This document shows, in pieces, positions 21,018 through 31,759 of a DNA stretch of 64,000 bases. The position numbers were made by a program, and so were the translations under genes. Within the stretch, counting starts at the first letter, position 1; the number at the start of each line of letters is the position of its first letter. The DNA is from Isoetes taiwanensis (lineage: Eukaryota > Streptophyta > Lycopodiopsida > Isoetales > Isoetaceae). The stretch is taken from contig JAJEKV010000005.1 of the NCBI GenBank assembly GCA_021234155.1, positions 20,134,089 through 20,198,088 of the forward strand. Reading direction: 5' to 3'. Under the pieces are notes generated by a model. It had not been told where the DNA came from. It made no database searches and saw only the letters and a program-made list of their open reading frames with translations.

Positions 21018-22500
21018 ATGGAAAGCATCAGAATGGGCGAAGTAGTGACAGTAGAAGATTTTGTGGAAATGCATGGATTGTCGGATGATGGACTAATTCC
21101 GGCTCTAAAAATGAAATATTTGGAGAAAAAAATCACCAAAGAAGATTGGCTATCGGTTTGGAGAGAGGAGATAAATTCGGAACCACAAGATAAAAATATC
21201 ATTTGTACGACCACATCCGAAAGAACAATTACAAACATTGATAAAAAAGCTTTTATCGAGTGAGGGATTATGCAATAATGAGGTCGAAAACAAATAGCCT
21301 ATGCTTTTGCATGGGAAAATTGCATATCCGCACAAAAAATCTTGAAAAGCACAAGGTAAATTGGGCTGCTGCTGGAGCTCAAATTATGAAATACAGGAGG
21401 TGTAGGAAGTCTGAATCATTGGAACCAAAAAATACAGAGAAGAAGACGGTAGAAGCTGAAGGGGAAAAGAAGTTGGCAGTGGAATCTTTTATTTTGAACA
21501 CAAAAATTTTACAGAATGTATAACTGATCGAGAATGAGATCACCAGAATTTCTAGTGAGAGAGAAGCTTGTGCATTGGAGTTGAATGACATCCTTGTCAC
21601 ATTGGCGTGAGAGGATCTCAAACCGTGCTTTAAGTGGCAATGTGGCAGAAGCAAACAATAATATTGAGCAAATGAAAAAGAATTAGAACTCAAAAAATCT
21701 TTGCAGGTAACTCCAGAGTTAGAGAAAGACATTGCTGAGCTTGAAACAAGTATTATGCTTGAGACCTATGCAGCAAAAAAAATGGCAAGTTACGGAAGGT
21801 CAATCCAAACACAAAGATCAAGAAGGGATGAATTGCAAGGTGAACTTCACATGAAGGATGCTAACCTCTCAATACTGAGATCAAACCTCAAAAACTTGGA
21901 AGAACTGAAAGGTATGAAATTTTCACCAATTAGAGTCAATGCAGTTAGTAGAGACTTACCTGTGCTATTTGAGGACGCTTGTGCTGCATGTGGATTAGCA
22001 TTCTCCAAAGAATTACTGAGTTTATCAAGTAAAACTAAAATGTGATCATGAGTATCACTTAATGTGCAATGCTTTGTTGGCTAAAGGTAAATGCATTGTT
22101 TGCACTTCATCTATCGGGCGGCGCTTTTTTTTTAGAGCTTGGTATGACGATTGCGTGGATGAGACCGTGCTTGAAAATACAGGGATCACCTTCCATTGTA
22201 CATGATAGGATATCAACTCTTGGAAATCTTGCTCTGCTACCCTCAACTTCAAAATCTCCTTATAAGATTGGAGCAAATAATGTTATACTAACAGATGATG
22301 AGGGTGAAGCTGCTACAGAAAACCTTGGGAAGGTTGTTGAGGAGAAAGAAAATTCAGAGTCACATGAAGAGAGTGACACGAGATAGAAGTGGTGAAGGAA
22401 CATTCAAGAAAAGGAAATTTTCACCCAAATCAAAAAAGTGCACGAGTTCCAAAGAAACGAAAAGCAAAGATAAAGCAAGCGAGGAAAGGAGAAGCACCTA
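21018..22500 (+). pseudogene. Transposon cargo 1: coiled-coil protein with C-terminal zinc finger
   Basis: Plus-strand frames with a few stops read MESIRMGEVVTVEDFVEMHG, then a Lys/Glu-rich coiled coil (about 21,370-21,960) with LEKDIAELETSI and heptad-like spacing. A cysteine block follows: CAACGLAF near 21,990. After a one-base shift at about 22,040 come CDHEYHLMC and CIVC. The C-x2-C ... C-x-H-x2-H-x2-C ... C-x2-C layout resembles a RING or related zinc finger. A Lys/Ser-rich tail follows to about 22,500. The family is not recognised. It could be a transposon-encoded ubiquitin-ligase-like or DNA-binding accessory protein. Confidence 0.5.
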
Positions 22501-23300
22501 AGAGAACTTATCCATTCGTAGCAAGAAGAATCGAAAGATGCATTAGAGGCTGATGAGAATACAAGTTTAGAGTTGCAAAGAAACAACGATGAAGCACTTG
22601 TAGCACTTAATAATGTCTGCTATTTGGGAAAGCATCATCACGACAGTCAATCTAACGCCACTTCTTCTTTGTTGAAGTAGAAGATCGGTCCAACTCCAAA
22701 AGAAGGTATTCTATTTCAAGCTATACTTGATGCTCAAATGACAAAAATGATTCTCGTCTCAATCAAGAGTCCGTTACATGAAAATTAGCTGGCCTTGATT
22801 CCATGCGAGGACAAATTGGAGATAATTCCATATCAATGAAAGGCAAAAGTTGTAGCCATTAGAAGGTATTTGAGTGTTCATTGTAGCCATTTGAGTGTTA
22901 TTAATAATAAAAATTTAAATTGCTTTGCAATGGTTGTTTGAATTTGTTTTGTTCTAATGTAGGTCCACATTTAAAGTCAAACAAATTTGATAATGAAAAG
23001 AGAAATCAAACATCATCAATAAAGTGAAGAAAAGGAGAGCAGAAAAGGAGAGTGAAACTATAGTTCAACCAACTATAGTTGAGCCAAATATAGTTGAGAC
23101 ATTTGAGACAAGTGTTGAGCCGACTTTTGTTCCACAAAATATAGTTTGAGAGGCAAATATAGTACAGCCCACAATGGTTCAACATTGTGTTGATACGATT
23201 GCCAAGACATTTGAAACAAGTGTTGAGCCGACAAGTTTGCCCGGCAAGTGTTGAGCAGCAGGTTCAACAAGTAAAGCAAAGACATATAGCGGAGAGATAT

Positions 23301-23996
23301 CATGGTGAGTAGAAAGCTATTGATTATGGACCTCAATGGTGTTTTGGTTAAAACATATTCAAAGTCTGAAAAACTTGAAATACCGGCCCACACATTATAG
23401 AGTATACAAAAACAAGATAGTTTTATTCAGCCCCGGTGTTACAAAATTTTTAAACAAGGTAAGTGTTTACTATGACTTGGCGATATGGTCATCTATGACC
23501 GGTTTCAATACAAAGGAGGTGTTACGTGGTTGTGTCCATTACTTATACACGTTTTGTTTTTATTTGGGGACAAGAGTTTTGTGACAAAATGCCTTTCACG
23601 TTACCTGGACATGTTGACAAACCAGTTTTCATGAAACCTTTGGAAAAGGTGTACTGCCAATTTTCTCAATACACTGAAAGATGTATTTTGGTTGATGACT
23701 CAGTTTATAAGACATTCTTGTCTCCACCTTATACAACTGTTATTCCAGCAAGCATGAGGATTGAAGAATTTAAGTCAAGTTCAAGTTTGCTAGTGAATTC
23801 CATATTTCCATTGTTGTATCAACTTGCAATGGATGATTACTGGAAGACATTATTGAAGAGAGCACAATTTGTGGAGTTATTTGATATGGAGGTCGTGGAA
23901 ATTCTTGAGAGGTTGGATGCAGCAATATTAACAGTTCCTCAACAGGTTTCTTTTGATCTCTATTACTCTACATTTGTGAAGTGGCTGACTGAATAG
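23301..23996 (+). pseudogene. Transposon cargo 2: FCP1-like HAD phosphatase
   Basis: The ATG at 23,301 starts VSRKLLIMDLNGVLVKTY, which is the HAD nucleophile motif in its DxNGxL form. One frame over come VLFSPGVTKFL and YYDLAIWSSMTGFNTKEVL. Further on come FIWGQEFCDKMPF and TERCILVDDSVYKTFL, then PPYTTVIPASM. This is the full order of the plant FCP1-homology HAD family, whose members remove phosphate from proteins such as the RNA polymerase II tail. Frameshifts and a possible GT donor near 23,460 mean it is either broken or spliced. It is upstream of and on the opposite strand from the transposase. A degenerate relative lies at 4.8 kb. Confidence 0.65.
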
Positions 23997-25110
23997 GCAG
24001 ATAGCAAGTTCATCAACAACTCTGCCTTGCAACACCTGAAACAATTTGTAAATAGTTAGGTGAAACAAATTGTAAATAGTCAACCCATGACCCGACCATT
24101 TTTGTTGTTCATGTAGGTCGGCCAATTTTGTATACATTTTGATATATCCTTTGGATCTGGATATACTTATTAAGTTATCAATGAATATTTTTATCTTCTT
24201 TGCACAATTGATGATTGGAAACTGTTATCAACTTGAAGGCAGGCTGCTCATTATTTGTTGGCATGTCTGCTCATCCATACTATACAAGTTGTCTTCCACC
24301 AAAGTCATGTCAAATTTGCAAATCCTAACGAGGTGGCTGTACACTGTGGCCAGTGGTTTGTCTAAAAGAAGTTGAAAACTTAATTCTCCTTCCAATTGTT
24401 TGTAATAGTAGCCAGAAAGTATGACCTCACCAATTCCAAAAACACCCGCCCCACCATCTTCATAATCATATAGTAATGTGTTCTTTGTCTCAATACATTT
24501 CAGGACATAAAAGTCTACACCTTCAACATTGTCTTCTTCTGCATTCACTGCAAAATTGTCCCCTACTTCTACATTAGAGCTGATCAGATCATGGTCACCA
24601 TCATCTTCACTATCAGTCTCCTCGTCTTCAGACACAACCTCATTGTCAGGAATTTCCTGCAGTTGTGCTCTTTTTGGGACCAACTCATTTGTCTCCCAAC
24701 CTTCTATACGAGATTTAGTGCTACAGGAGTCCCATTTCCTCGGCGGGCAAGACATGCAAAAACATGACAAAGGTCTATGCTAGCTTCAAAGGATTTTCTC
24801 TATCAAAAGGCCCCGATGCAATGAATTTTAGTTGTCCCTTTGAGGGTCCGAGCATCATACCTTTCTCTCGATCTATCTATACTATGAGGGTCAATTTCCC
24901 AAAAGTACTGCGCAGGCAACAATTAATCAAGTCTTTGTAAGTGCTTAATCTGGCTGTAAAGTGTTGTGCAGTAAGTAAACATTCCAATAACAAAAAAAGT
25001 TCAAAATGTTATATTTGTACATAAATGGCCTTCAACATGTATAAAACTAGTAAAGTATCACCAAACATACATAAAAATCATGCACAATAATTATTATAGA
25101 GTACAGGTCT

Positions 25111-25163
25111 AAATGCTTCAAGTGCTTCAAGTGCTTCAAGTGCTACAAGTGCTACAAGTGCAG
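25111..25163. repeat. 9-bp tandem repeat (AAGTGCTTC)n
   Basis: About six units, the last ones AAGTGCTAC, lie in the intron-like gap between the last two transposase coding blocks. Confidence 0.85.
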
Positions 25164-26142
25164 TACTTACCTGTGTATATCGGAATCAGATGAGTTGTTG
25201 GTAAAGAATTCATTTAAAAATCGAACGACATCTGCAAAGACAATCGAGTTTTCTCCCATTATACTTCAGCTTGTTCCTTTGTGAGAAATCTTTTTACCAC
25301 TGCTCCTTGGCCATCATGCTCAGCTTTTCCATGCGAGCTGACAAATAAATTCCAAATAATCTCCTTCCCAAGATCTCTGTACCATCTACTCAAGAAATAG
25401 AATGGTCTTGCAGACTTAAATTGAGATGAATCTGACTATACGTAATGCTTGGAATATTGAATACCATTTAACTCCAACCAAGTGGCATGTTTTAAGAGGC
25501 AATGTTGTACAAATTCAGTGTCACGAGACTTCTCATCTGAAATATAGAAGTGACACTCTTTTATAATTTCTCTGTTATCATCTTTTTGCTTCATATCTTT
25601 TCTTTTCTTCTTGATGTCATTGCTATCCACCTCTTGTTTCCTTCCAAACCTGTAAGTGATATGAACTAAAATGGATACCTGGTCAGTGTGCCAATGACAT
25701 GATTGCGCTTCCTGCTGAACTTTGAAACCATATTTTTCTGCAAAGTCAATTACAGAAACTATTGTGTCTTCTCCAAAACTTGCCAAACATTGTCTGAATT
25801 GTTTTGCTTGCCAATGAGCTTTGTAGTTGTGTGGCACAAATGCTGCCATTGTTTTTCTTGCATGTTCCTGAAATTCAAAAGGGGTACTAGTCTTGTAGGC
25901 CAATCTTGTAACTTTAGTTGGTTTCTTCTTAGGGTTTCTCTTAGAAACAGCTTCTTGCTGCAAGTAGTAGAATCAACAAATTAGTATAAATGATGTGATC
26001 CTTCTAACACAAACTCAACTCTAACTTTTTTTCAAAACTTTCCAATCCACCGGTGTTCTAATGATTTACTTGTTTCCCTTGGACACTTTGGAATCCTCAG
26101 TATAAAGTGGATTAGAGAAAGTACTGTAAGAGAATATTGAAG

Positions 26143-26242
26143 CTAGATATCATAGAAATGAAAAGTTAAACAATATATATGACATATGTTATCTAGATAT
26201 CATAGAAATGAAAAGTTAAACAATATACATGAGCTATGTTAA
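26143..26242. repeat. 50-bp tandem duplication
   Basis: CTAGATATCATAGAAATG at 26,143 recurs at 26,193, and the rest of the unit also matches. It lies between two transposase coding blocks, probably in an intron. Confidence 0.85.
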
Positions 26243-27754
26243 TAACTTACCTCTTGAGACCACATTTCTTGCAGGTCTGCATCAAACATGCATGTTTGTG
26301 CCATTCATCTGCTTCTACTTTGGGGCATACCACATTTCTCCAATACTCACTTGTAGATTTGAAAATATTGTCCTTAGCATTGCATGTTGGACCTGGACCA
26401 CATACCCTGCATGCGCATTTGCAATCTTTGTGCACACCATAAGGATCAGACCTCATGTTATTAATTGCCCGCATGACAAAATCAAGGTGCATGTGGTAAT
26501 CGGCGTGATAGAAGTCTCTTTTCTTGCAATCTCCTAATATAGCTTGGTTTAAGCTTCTCAAAGGTTTGCTGGCATATATTGATCTCAAGATACTCTTTCT
26601 GAATTGAAGATAAAATCGCAAATCGATCATAACACGATTCAAAGAACAATATCATGCAAAATACGAAAAAAAAAAAAAGAGGCGTAATGTGCTTACTTGT
26701 GTCACCTCCAAAAAATGAATAGGATGGTCAATCTTTTCACCGTTGCACTAACATGTTTTCTCCGTGTTTTTTATATGGTGAGATCCTAGTATTCTCATCC
26801 CAAAAATTCTTTATCTTACCTATTGCTTCATCCGAAAGTGCATCGACCTTTTTCTCCTCAAACATTGACCAGGGGACCGCATCAAATTATGCATACACAT
26901 CGCCTCTCAAAATGCTCTTGCCACGGTTCTTCTTGGAATAGATAGAAGCCTTGCTATTGCTGATTGATTCACTCCCTTTGTTGAAGATGCAGCCCATTTG
27001 CGGTATAATCCTTTTTTGCTTGAAGAACATCAAGATTTCTATCATATTTTTGAGCTTGAAAAGTCTCTTTCACATTCAAAATTAAATCCCTCATAAGGGC
27101 ATTTTCTTTTGGATCTCTACATCAACATCGAAAGGAAGATGTTTAATCTTCTTGAAGAATCTCGATGCTAACTTCCCTTTGTCCACATTCGAGGCAAAAG
27201 TATTTGTAATTTCATTGAAATAATCTTCCAAATTCTTCGACAATTCCTCGTAATCTTCTTTCACTCAAAACACCACAATCTTTGGTATTGGAAGGAGGAT
27301 TATTTTCCTTCTCTCTCTCTCTTTCCTTTCTCGGGATTTTCTTCTATTTTCAGCTTGAATTTGCAAGAAAATCCTTCTTCTAGTTGAATCGATGCTTTTG
27401 GGGAGCTTTCCATTGAAATTCACGAGACAGATTTCACGACTTCAATTACAATTCCAAATTGAAAATTCAATTGAAACAATGCAAAATTCTGTTCGAATTG
27501 TATGAATTGGTATTGCAATTCTCTAATTGCAATTCAATTCTGATTTCTCCCGCCAACCACTAAAGGAAACTCCAACCATCCTCCCGCCAACGGAGTTCCC
27601 GCCTTTTGGAGATCCTAGTCACCGATCCCCGCCATTCGAATTGCATATACTATTCTTGGTGCATGCCAATTCTGTTTTAATTCAGTTGGACGTCACACGA
27701 CTAAGGAGGTACTAAGCGGTTTCAGCACATAAAGCACATGTCCGGACAGTGCTT

Positions 27755-27782
27755 TTTGTACACCACTATAGAATTTACACCC
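27755..27782 (-). repeat. Right terminal inverted repeat
   Basis: It ends TATAGAATTTACACCC, the reverse complement of the left end's first 16 bases, and is followed directly by the ACCT duplication. Confidence 0.85.
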
Positions 27783-29020
27783 ACCTGCAGACCCACAGGA
27801 TCGCTCCTCTGCTTGGGCTAGGTATCACAAGCCTTGCCCCCATCATCATCAACGGCCGAGTACCGCCCCCCGAGTGACATCCGTAACCTCCCAAATGCGG
27901 GGTCGAGGAGTCTGGTAGCGATGAGTTGCTGCACCTTCTGTGGCAACAACCAGATCTGGATGAGTTTATCGATCGGGAGGCTTCCAACTTCCCAATCAAT
28001 GTAAGAGAAGCCGACACTTACACCGGGGAGTCGACTTCAGATATTCAGGCATATAGCAGCATCCGGCAATTGATGACAGCTCGGGATCTGGCTTTCGAAG
28101 AGGAATTCTACGCTATCCAAGAACGGATGGGGATCTACGGCAAGACCACAAATATTTTGATGCCGAGTGTTGTGACACCAGCTTCCACGGGTGTCTAGAG
28201 AAGAGGCGAGATCAACCTGACAGGCCTAGCATCAACAATAAGGGACCACAGAGACCTGATGGAGGTGCACGTGGATGAATATGCAGGAAGACATAGAGCT
28301 AATGTCCGACCCGACGAAGAATCAACAGCAACGGGCAGGGGCAAATCCCTAAGGTATTAGCTTCCTCTGCTGTTGGACGGGAGAATAGCGGTCATCCACC
28401 GCAAATTCAGCCAAGGGGCGAAGAAGGAGTATTCATGCTCATCGCACTCTCAGGCTTTGGTAGGCATGCTCAGCTAATTCCAACAGTTGACCACATTATC
28501 CTAGTCAAGAGAACAATGGCACTGGATATCTTTGACTTCGCGGTACCCTACCGACGGCAGGGAAGATTAGCAGTGACCGCGGCCTACACTTCCGACCGCA
28601 GGGTGGAAGACTTGGTGATAGCCTTGCAGGGCAGAACACCAACGAACATCCTCAGGAACTTGGGACGCTCGGTAGGAACGGCCCAGGTTAAGAAGTTCCT
28701 TGAGGATAACCCATCCCGCCGGCGATTCCAAGAATAATTAGACTCTTGATCCCGGAAGCATTGTAACTAAGTTTTCTATATATATAAATACATTTTGTTT
28801 GGCATTCTAAATGTTTTGTTGATGTATTTTGCTTCCACAACTATATCAGCAAACACATATAATGCAATAAAACAAACAAAGCTAACCGTAAGGCTATGAC
28901 CTACTTGTGTATGCAGCTAGAGATCCAAGAGCAGCTGAGCAAGACCGATGAGTCCATAGAGATGATGAGACTCCGGCCAGACAGCACATAGCAAGGAACC
29001 TGTATGAAGAATTCGGTCCC

Positions 29021-29823
29021 ATGACTCCCGAAGATGAGATGTCGCAGATGAGATCGGACCTTCAAGAAATAAAGGCCCTATTGGCAGCACAAGCAGCAGT
29101 TGGCCCAGACCACAACGTCCAGTTACCACAAGCACCACCACGAAAGACGGGAGAGGATAAGAAGAAGAGCAAGAGAAGGAGGTCCCCTAGCACGGACTCC
29201 TCCGACACAAGCTCACAATCGGACTCCCACTCCGAGGAAGAGGTGGAAGAGGTGTAGGACCGTAGGGATGGCAGACTCAGGGACACATGGACCTCAGCTT
29301 ACCAGAAGAAAGTAGACTCCGCACTGAGCAATGTGTGGAAGGCAAGAAAGCTCGAACAGTTCTCAGGTGACAGTCGGTCAGGCATGGAGGCAGAGGTCTG
29401 GCTGGATGAGATGAGGGAATATGGGAATGCATACGGAATGAAGGACAAAGACAAAGGCAGGGTGGCTACAACACACTTGAAGGGAGCAGCCAGGATATGG
29501 TGGAAGGGATATGCTAAGGCACATGGATTGAGCAGGGACAGCTGCAGATTCAAGAAGTTCGCTAAAGCATTCAAGCATCACTCTGTGCCAAGGGAGCACA
29601 AATACCACATGATGCAGCAATTCTATCGGCTAGAGCAGGGCCACAAATCCGTGCAGAAAATACACGGAAGAGTTCATGAAACTGAGGCTTTATGTGCCGA
29701 AGCTGAGTGAACGCCATGCAGTGGAAGGATACATCGAGGGATTAAGCGATGAGATAAGGAAGCTGGTAAGAGCAATTAATCCTCGAAGAGTATCAGAAGC
29801 GGAATCGAAAGCGTCACCCGACT
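29021..29823 (+). pseudogene. gag (capsid region)
   Basis: The ATG at 29,021 opens a frame with MRSDLQEIKALLAAQAAV and then a Lys/Arg/Ser-rich stretch. After a TAG at 29,255 the same frame continues with LEQFSGDSRSGMEAEVWLDE, then ATTHLKGAARIWWKGY and HKYHMMQQFYRLEQG. A one-base shift near 29,660 is followed by EEFMKLRLYVPKLSERHAVE and GYIEGLSDEIRKLV. The FSG-WLDEM, LKGAA--WW and YVPKLSE-GYIEGL blocks are those of gypsy gag capsid proteins, which package the RNA. No intact CCHC knuckle follows; a degraded region at 30.0-30.15 kb may be its remains. Confidence 0.85.
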
Positions 29824-30143
29824 GAAGGATCCGCCCCCTCAAAACATGTAAAACAAAAGCAGATATTACTAGGATAAGGGCAAAGCATCGGGGAGTTATA
29901 GCCCTAGGGCAGCTAGTTCGGGACCAGCAAAGGCCCCATACAGTGACAGTTATGGGAGGCAGCAGGAAAAGACACAGGTATCCTTCAAGGATAAACCGCA
30001 GCAAGAAGGATCAAACTATTCGAAAGCAGTGCGATCCTTTTTGTAAGCAATACCTAAGGAGAAGAGGTAGGAGTGCATTGAGAAACGGCTCGCTTCAAAA
30101 AAAGCCACCCAGCCCCGTAACAAAGAACCCCCTTTTGTCATGA

Positions 30144-30640
30144 ATGCGCATTAGCGAGATGGGTGGATGGGAGACTCCCTCGACGACGACGGGGGAAGCA
30201 CGCTACTTCATTCAGGGTGAGTGTCACATCTTTGCAGCCCTAGATTCAGACCAAGCAGAAAATCAGTATCAGGTAATCTCCACAGTAAGGAAGGCCAAGG
30301 CCAAGTCCTTTATAGTCCTGATAGATAGGGGAAGCATCCACAACTTTGAAGTCGTTGAAGTCAAAGCCGTTGAAGTCAAAGCCAAGACCCGTGGTGCTAG
30401 CAAGCGGGGGCAGTGAGACACACGGCAGGCAAGAGGATAAATTTTGATATTGATTTGCCAGGGATCAACATCCAAATGGGAGCTGAAGTGATGAACATCG
30501 GGAAGTATGATTTAATCATCGGCATGGAGTACCTCGCCCCAGCAAAGGCCATCATCAACTGTGGAAACCGTAAAGTGACCTTGACGGCGCCCAACGGCAA
30601 GATCATAGAAATTGCAGGTAAGGGAGTTGTTCCTATCATG
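30144..30640 (+). pseudogene. Retropepsin-like protease
   Basis: FIVLIDRGSIHNF near 30,310-30,350 is the aspartic protease site, in which DSGS has become DRGS. After a small insertion and a frame change, [19 protein letters not shown] and [19 protein letters not shown] match the C-terminal half of the gypsy protease. The enzyme cuts the polyprotein. The active-site change and the broken frame make it inactive here. Confidence 0.8.
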
Positions 30641-31249
30641 CAATGTATGTCTAGTAAGCAGCTGGTCAAGTGCATAAAGAGCGAGCAGGTAGCCTATGTC
30701 TTCAAGCTTCAGATCGAAGAGCCCGAGTCAGAAGAAAGCAAGGAAGATAAGGTGCTCAGCAAATTACCAAAGCAGATAGCTAAGTTGGTAAAGGAGTTCC
30801 ATGATCTCTTCCCAGACGAGATCAAGCAGCTTCCTCCTTATAGGGGAGTCGAGTGTGAGATAGCACTCGAACTAGGTACGAAGCCGACAAGCAAAGCACC
30901 GTACAGGATGACGATGCAAGAGCTAGCCGAGTTGAAGAAGCAATTGCAGGAGTTGCTTGACCTAGGGTTCATTAGACTTAGCGTCTCACCATTTGGGGCA
31001 CCCATCATTTTTGTGAAGAAGAAGGATGGCAGCTTGAGGATGTGCATAGATTACAGGCAGTTAAACAAGCACACCATCAAGAATAAGTATGCACTCCCGA
31101 GATCGGACGATCTGATGGATCAGCTCCAAGGCGCGAAGGTTTTCTCCAAGATAGACTTGAGGTCAGGGTACCATCAGATCAGGATTAAAGAAGAAGACGT
31201 CCACAAAACAACGTTCAGGATCAGGTATGGGCATTACGAATTCACCTAA
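30640..31249 (+). pseudogene. Reverse transcriptase, N-terminal half only
   Basis: One open frame reads through [77 protein letters not shown] and [15 protein letters not shown] to RYGHYEFT at 31,249, then TAA. These are RT motifs 1 to A of Ty3/gypsy pol, with the first catalytic Asp (KIDL) present. The VMPFG block, the YxDD block and the thumb are missing. The sequence passes within some 40 bases into RNase H, so an internal deletion removed the catalytic core. Confidence 0.92.
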
Positions 31250-31284
31250 TTCACCGTAATGCCGTAACTTTTGCAGGAAGAGCG

Positions 31285-31575
31285 GGTAGTAGATTATGAC
31301 TCTCGGAAGATGAACGACGCCGAAACGCGCTACCCGACTCATGACCAAGAGTTGCTTGCAGTTGTCAGAGCACTAAGAATTTGGAGGCACTACCTGTTGG
31401 GAAGGAAGTTCTAGCTGGATACGGATCATCAGAGCCTCCAATACGTGTTCACGCAACCACATCTCAACCTGAGGCAGCGAAGATGGATGGAGTTCCTCGA
31501 AGAATATGATTTTGTTATAGTTTATAAGCCGGGGAAGCTCAATGTGGTAGCAGATGCGCTTTCAAGGCATCCTCT
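31285..31575 (+). pseudogene. RNase H domain (truncated start)
   Basis: After the RT deletion, VVDYDSRKMNDAETRYPTHD, ELLAVVRALRIWRHYLLGR, then a TAG, then TDHQSLQYVFTQPHLNLRQR, WMEFLEEYDFVIVYKPGK and ADALSRHP match the C-terminal two thirds of the gypsy RNase H domain. That domain removes RNA from the RNA-DNA hybrid. The first catalytic segment is lost with the deletion. Confidence 0.88.
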
Positions 31576-31759
31576 GACAACAAGAGTCCATTGCAACGCA
31601 ATTTCGACGCTCACCAGCGAGTTTGGAAGGAAGATCGAAGAAACCTTGCCGACGGATGCAGACTTCAAGGAAGTGTGGGTGAGCATGTGCAAAGAGGCAA
31701 GAACAGATAAGGAGAGGGAGACCTTCAAGAATTTTAAGAAGGAAGGTAACCTTTTGTAC

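Larger units (their letters stand above)
24228..27290 (-). pseudogene. Transposon cargo 3: putative DDE-type transposase, multi-exon
   Basis: Minus-strand coding blocks lie at about 27.29-26.70 kb (with DEAIGKIKNFWDENTRISPY), 26,642-26,247, 25,963-25,240 and 24,770-24,228. The second block is Cys/His-rich: CKCACRVCGPG, VCPKVEADEWHKHACL, CKKCG. The third holds VSVIDFAEKYG and EAQSCHWHTDQVSI, then SDSSQFKSAR and SSHGKAEHDGQGAVVKR. The fourth is acidic and ends near DFYVLKCIE and GEVILSGYYY. The IDFAE, SDxxxQFK and HGK-x2-D-GAG-K blocks occur in large unnamed plant and animal proteins that I believe are transposon-derived, and look like DDE/RNase-H acidic positions. In-frame stops (for example just before SDSSQFK) show decay. 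Exon edges are approximate. Confidence 0.6.
20797..27782. mobile_element. Nested DNA transposon (6,986 bp) with TIRs and ACCT duplication
   Basis: The left end GGGTGTAAATTCTATA and the right end (reverse complement) match over about 28 bp with few changes. ACCT at 20,793-20,796 is repeated at 27,783-27,786. Removing the insert plus one ACCT takes out 6,990 bp and restores the ORF2 frame, which supports these exact boundaries. Inside are a coiled-coil/zinc-finger gene and an FCP1-like phosphatase (plus strand), and a multi-exon transposase-like gene (minus strand). The 4-bp duplication does not fit hAT, Mutator, CACTA or Harbinger. I cannot assign a superfamily. Confidence 0.85.
20210..28737 (+). 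pseudogene. ORF2: unrecognised accessory protein, split by a DNA transposon
   Basis: The ATG at 20,210 begins ATTDFRRWYSASAHVAEAD. The frame stays open to the transposon insertion at 20,797 and resumes in phase after it at 27,787. It continues with stops at about 27,870, 27,879 (both readable as C-to-T changes) and 28,196, and one frameshift near 28,350, then to a stop at 28,737. Without the insert the coding length is about 510 residues. Visible parts are an N-terminal half that may be mostly helical, an acidic EDEELNSDDEDY stretch, and a C-terminal LSGFGRHAQ ... DFAVPYRRQGRLAV ... LGRSVG region. I recognise no family. It is not the gag, which follows. It could be a second structural or accessory protein expressed from its own promoter. 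Confidence 0.6.

Noticed and set aside
24228-24783. Overlapping plus-strand Ser-rich ORF at 24,529-24,783
   Set aside because: It is the antisense shadow of the acidic C-terminal block of the transposase-like gene.
20797-27782. Helitron or Mutator insertion
   Set aside because: It has TIRs with a 4-bp duplication. Helitrons have no TIRs and no duplication; Mutator makes 9-11 bp duplications.
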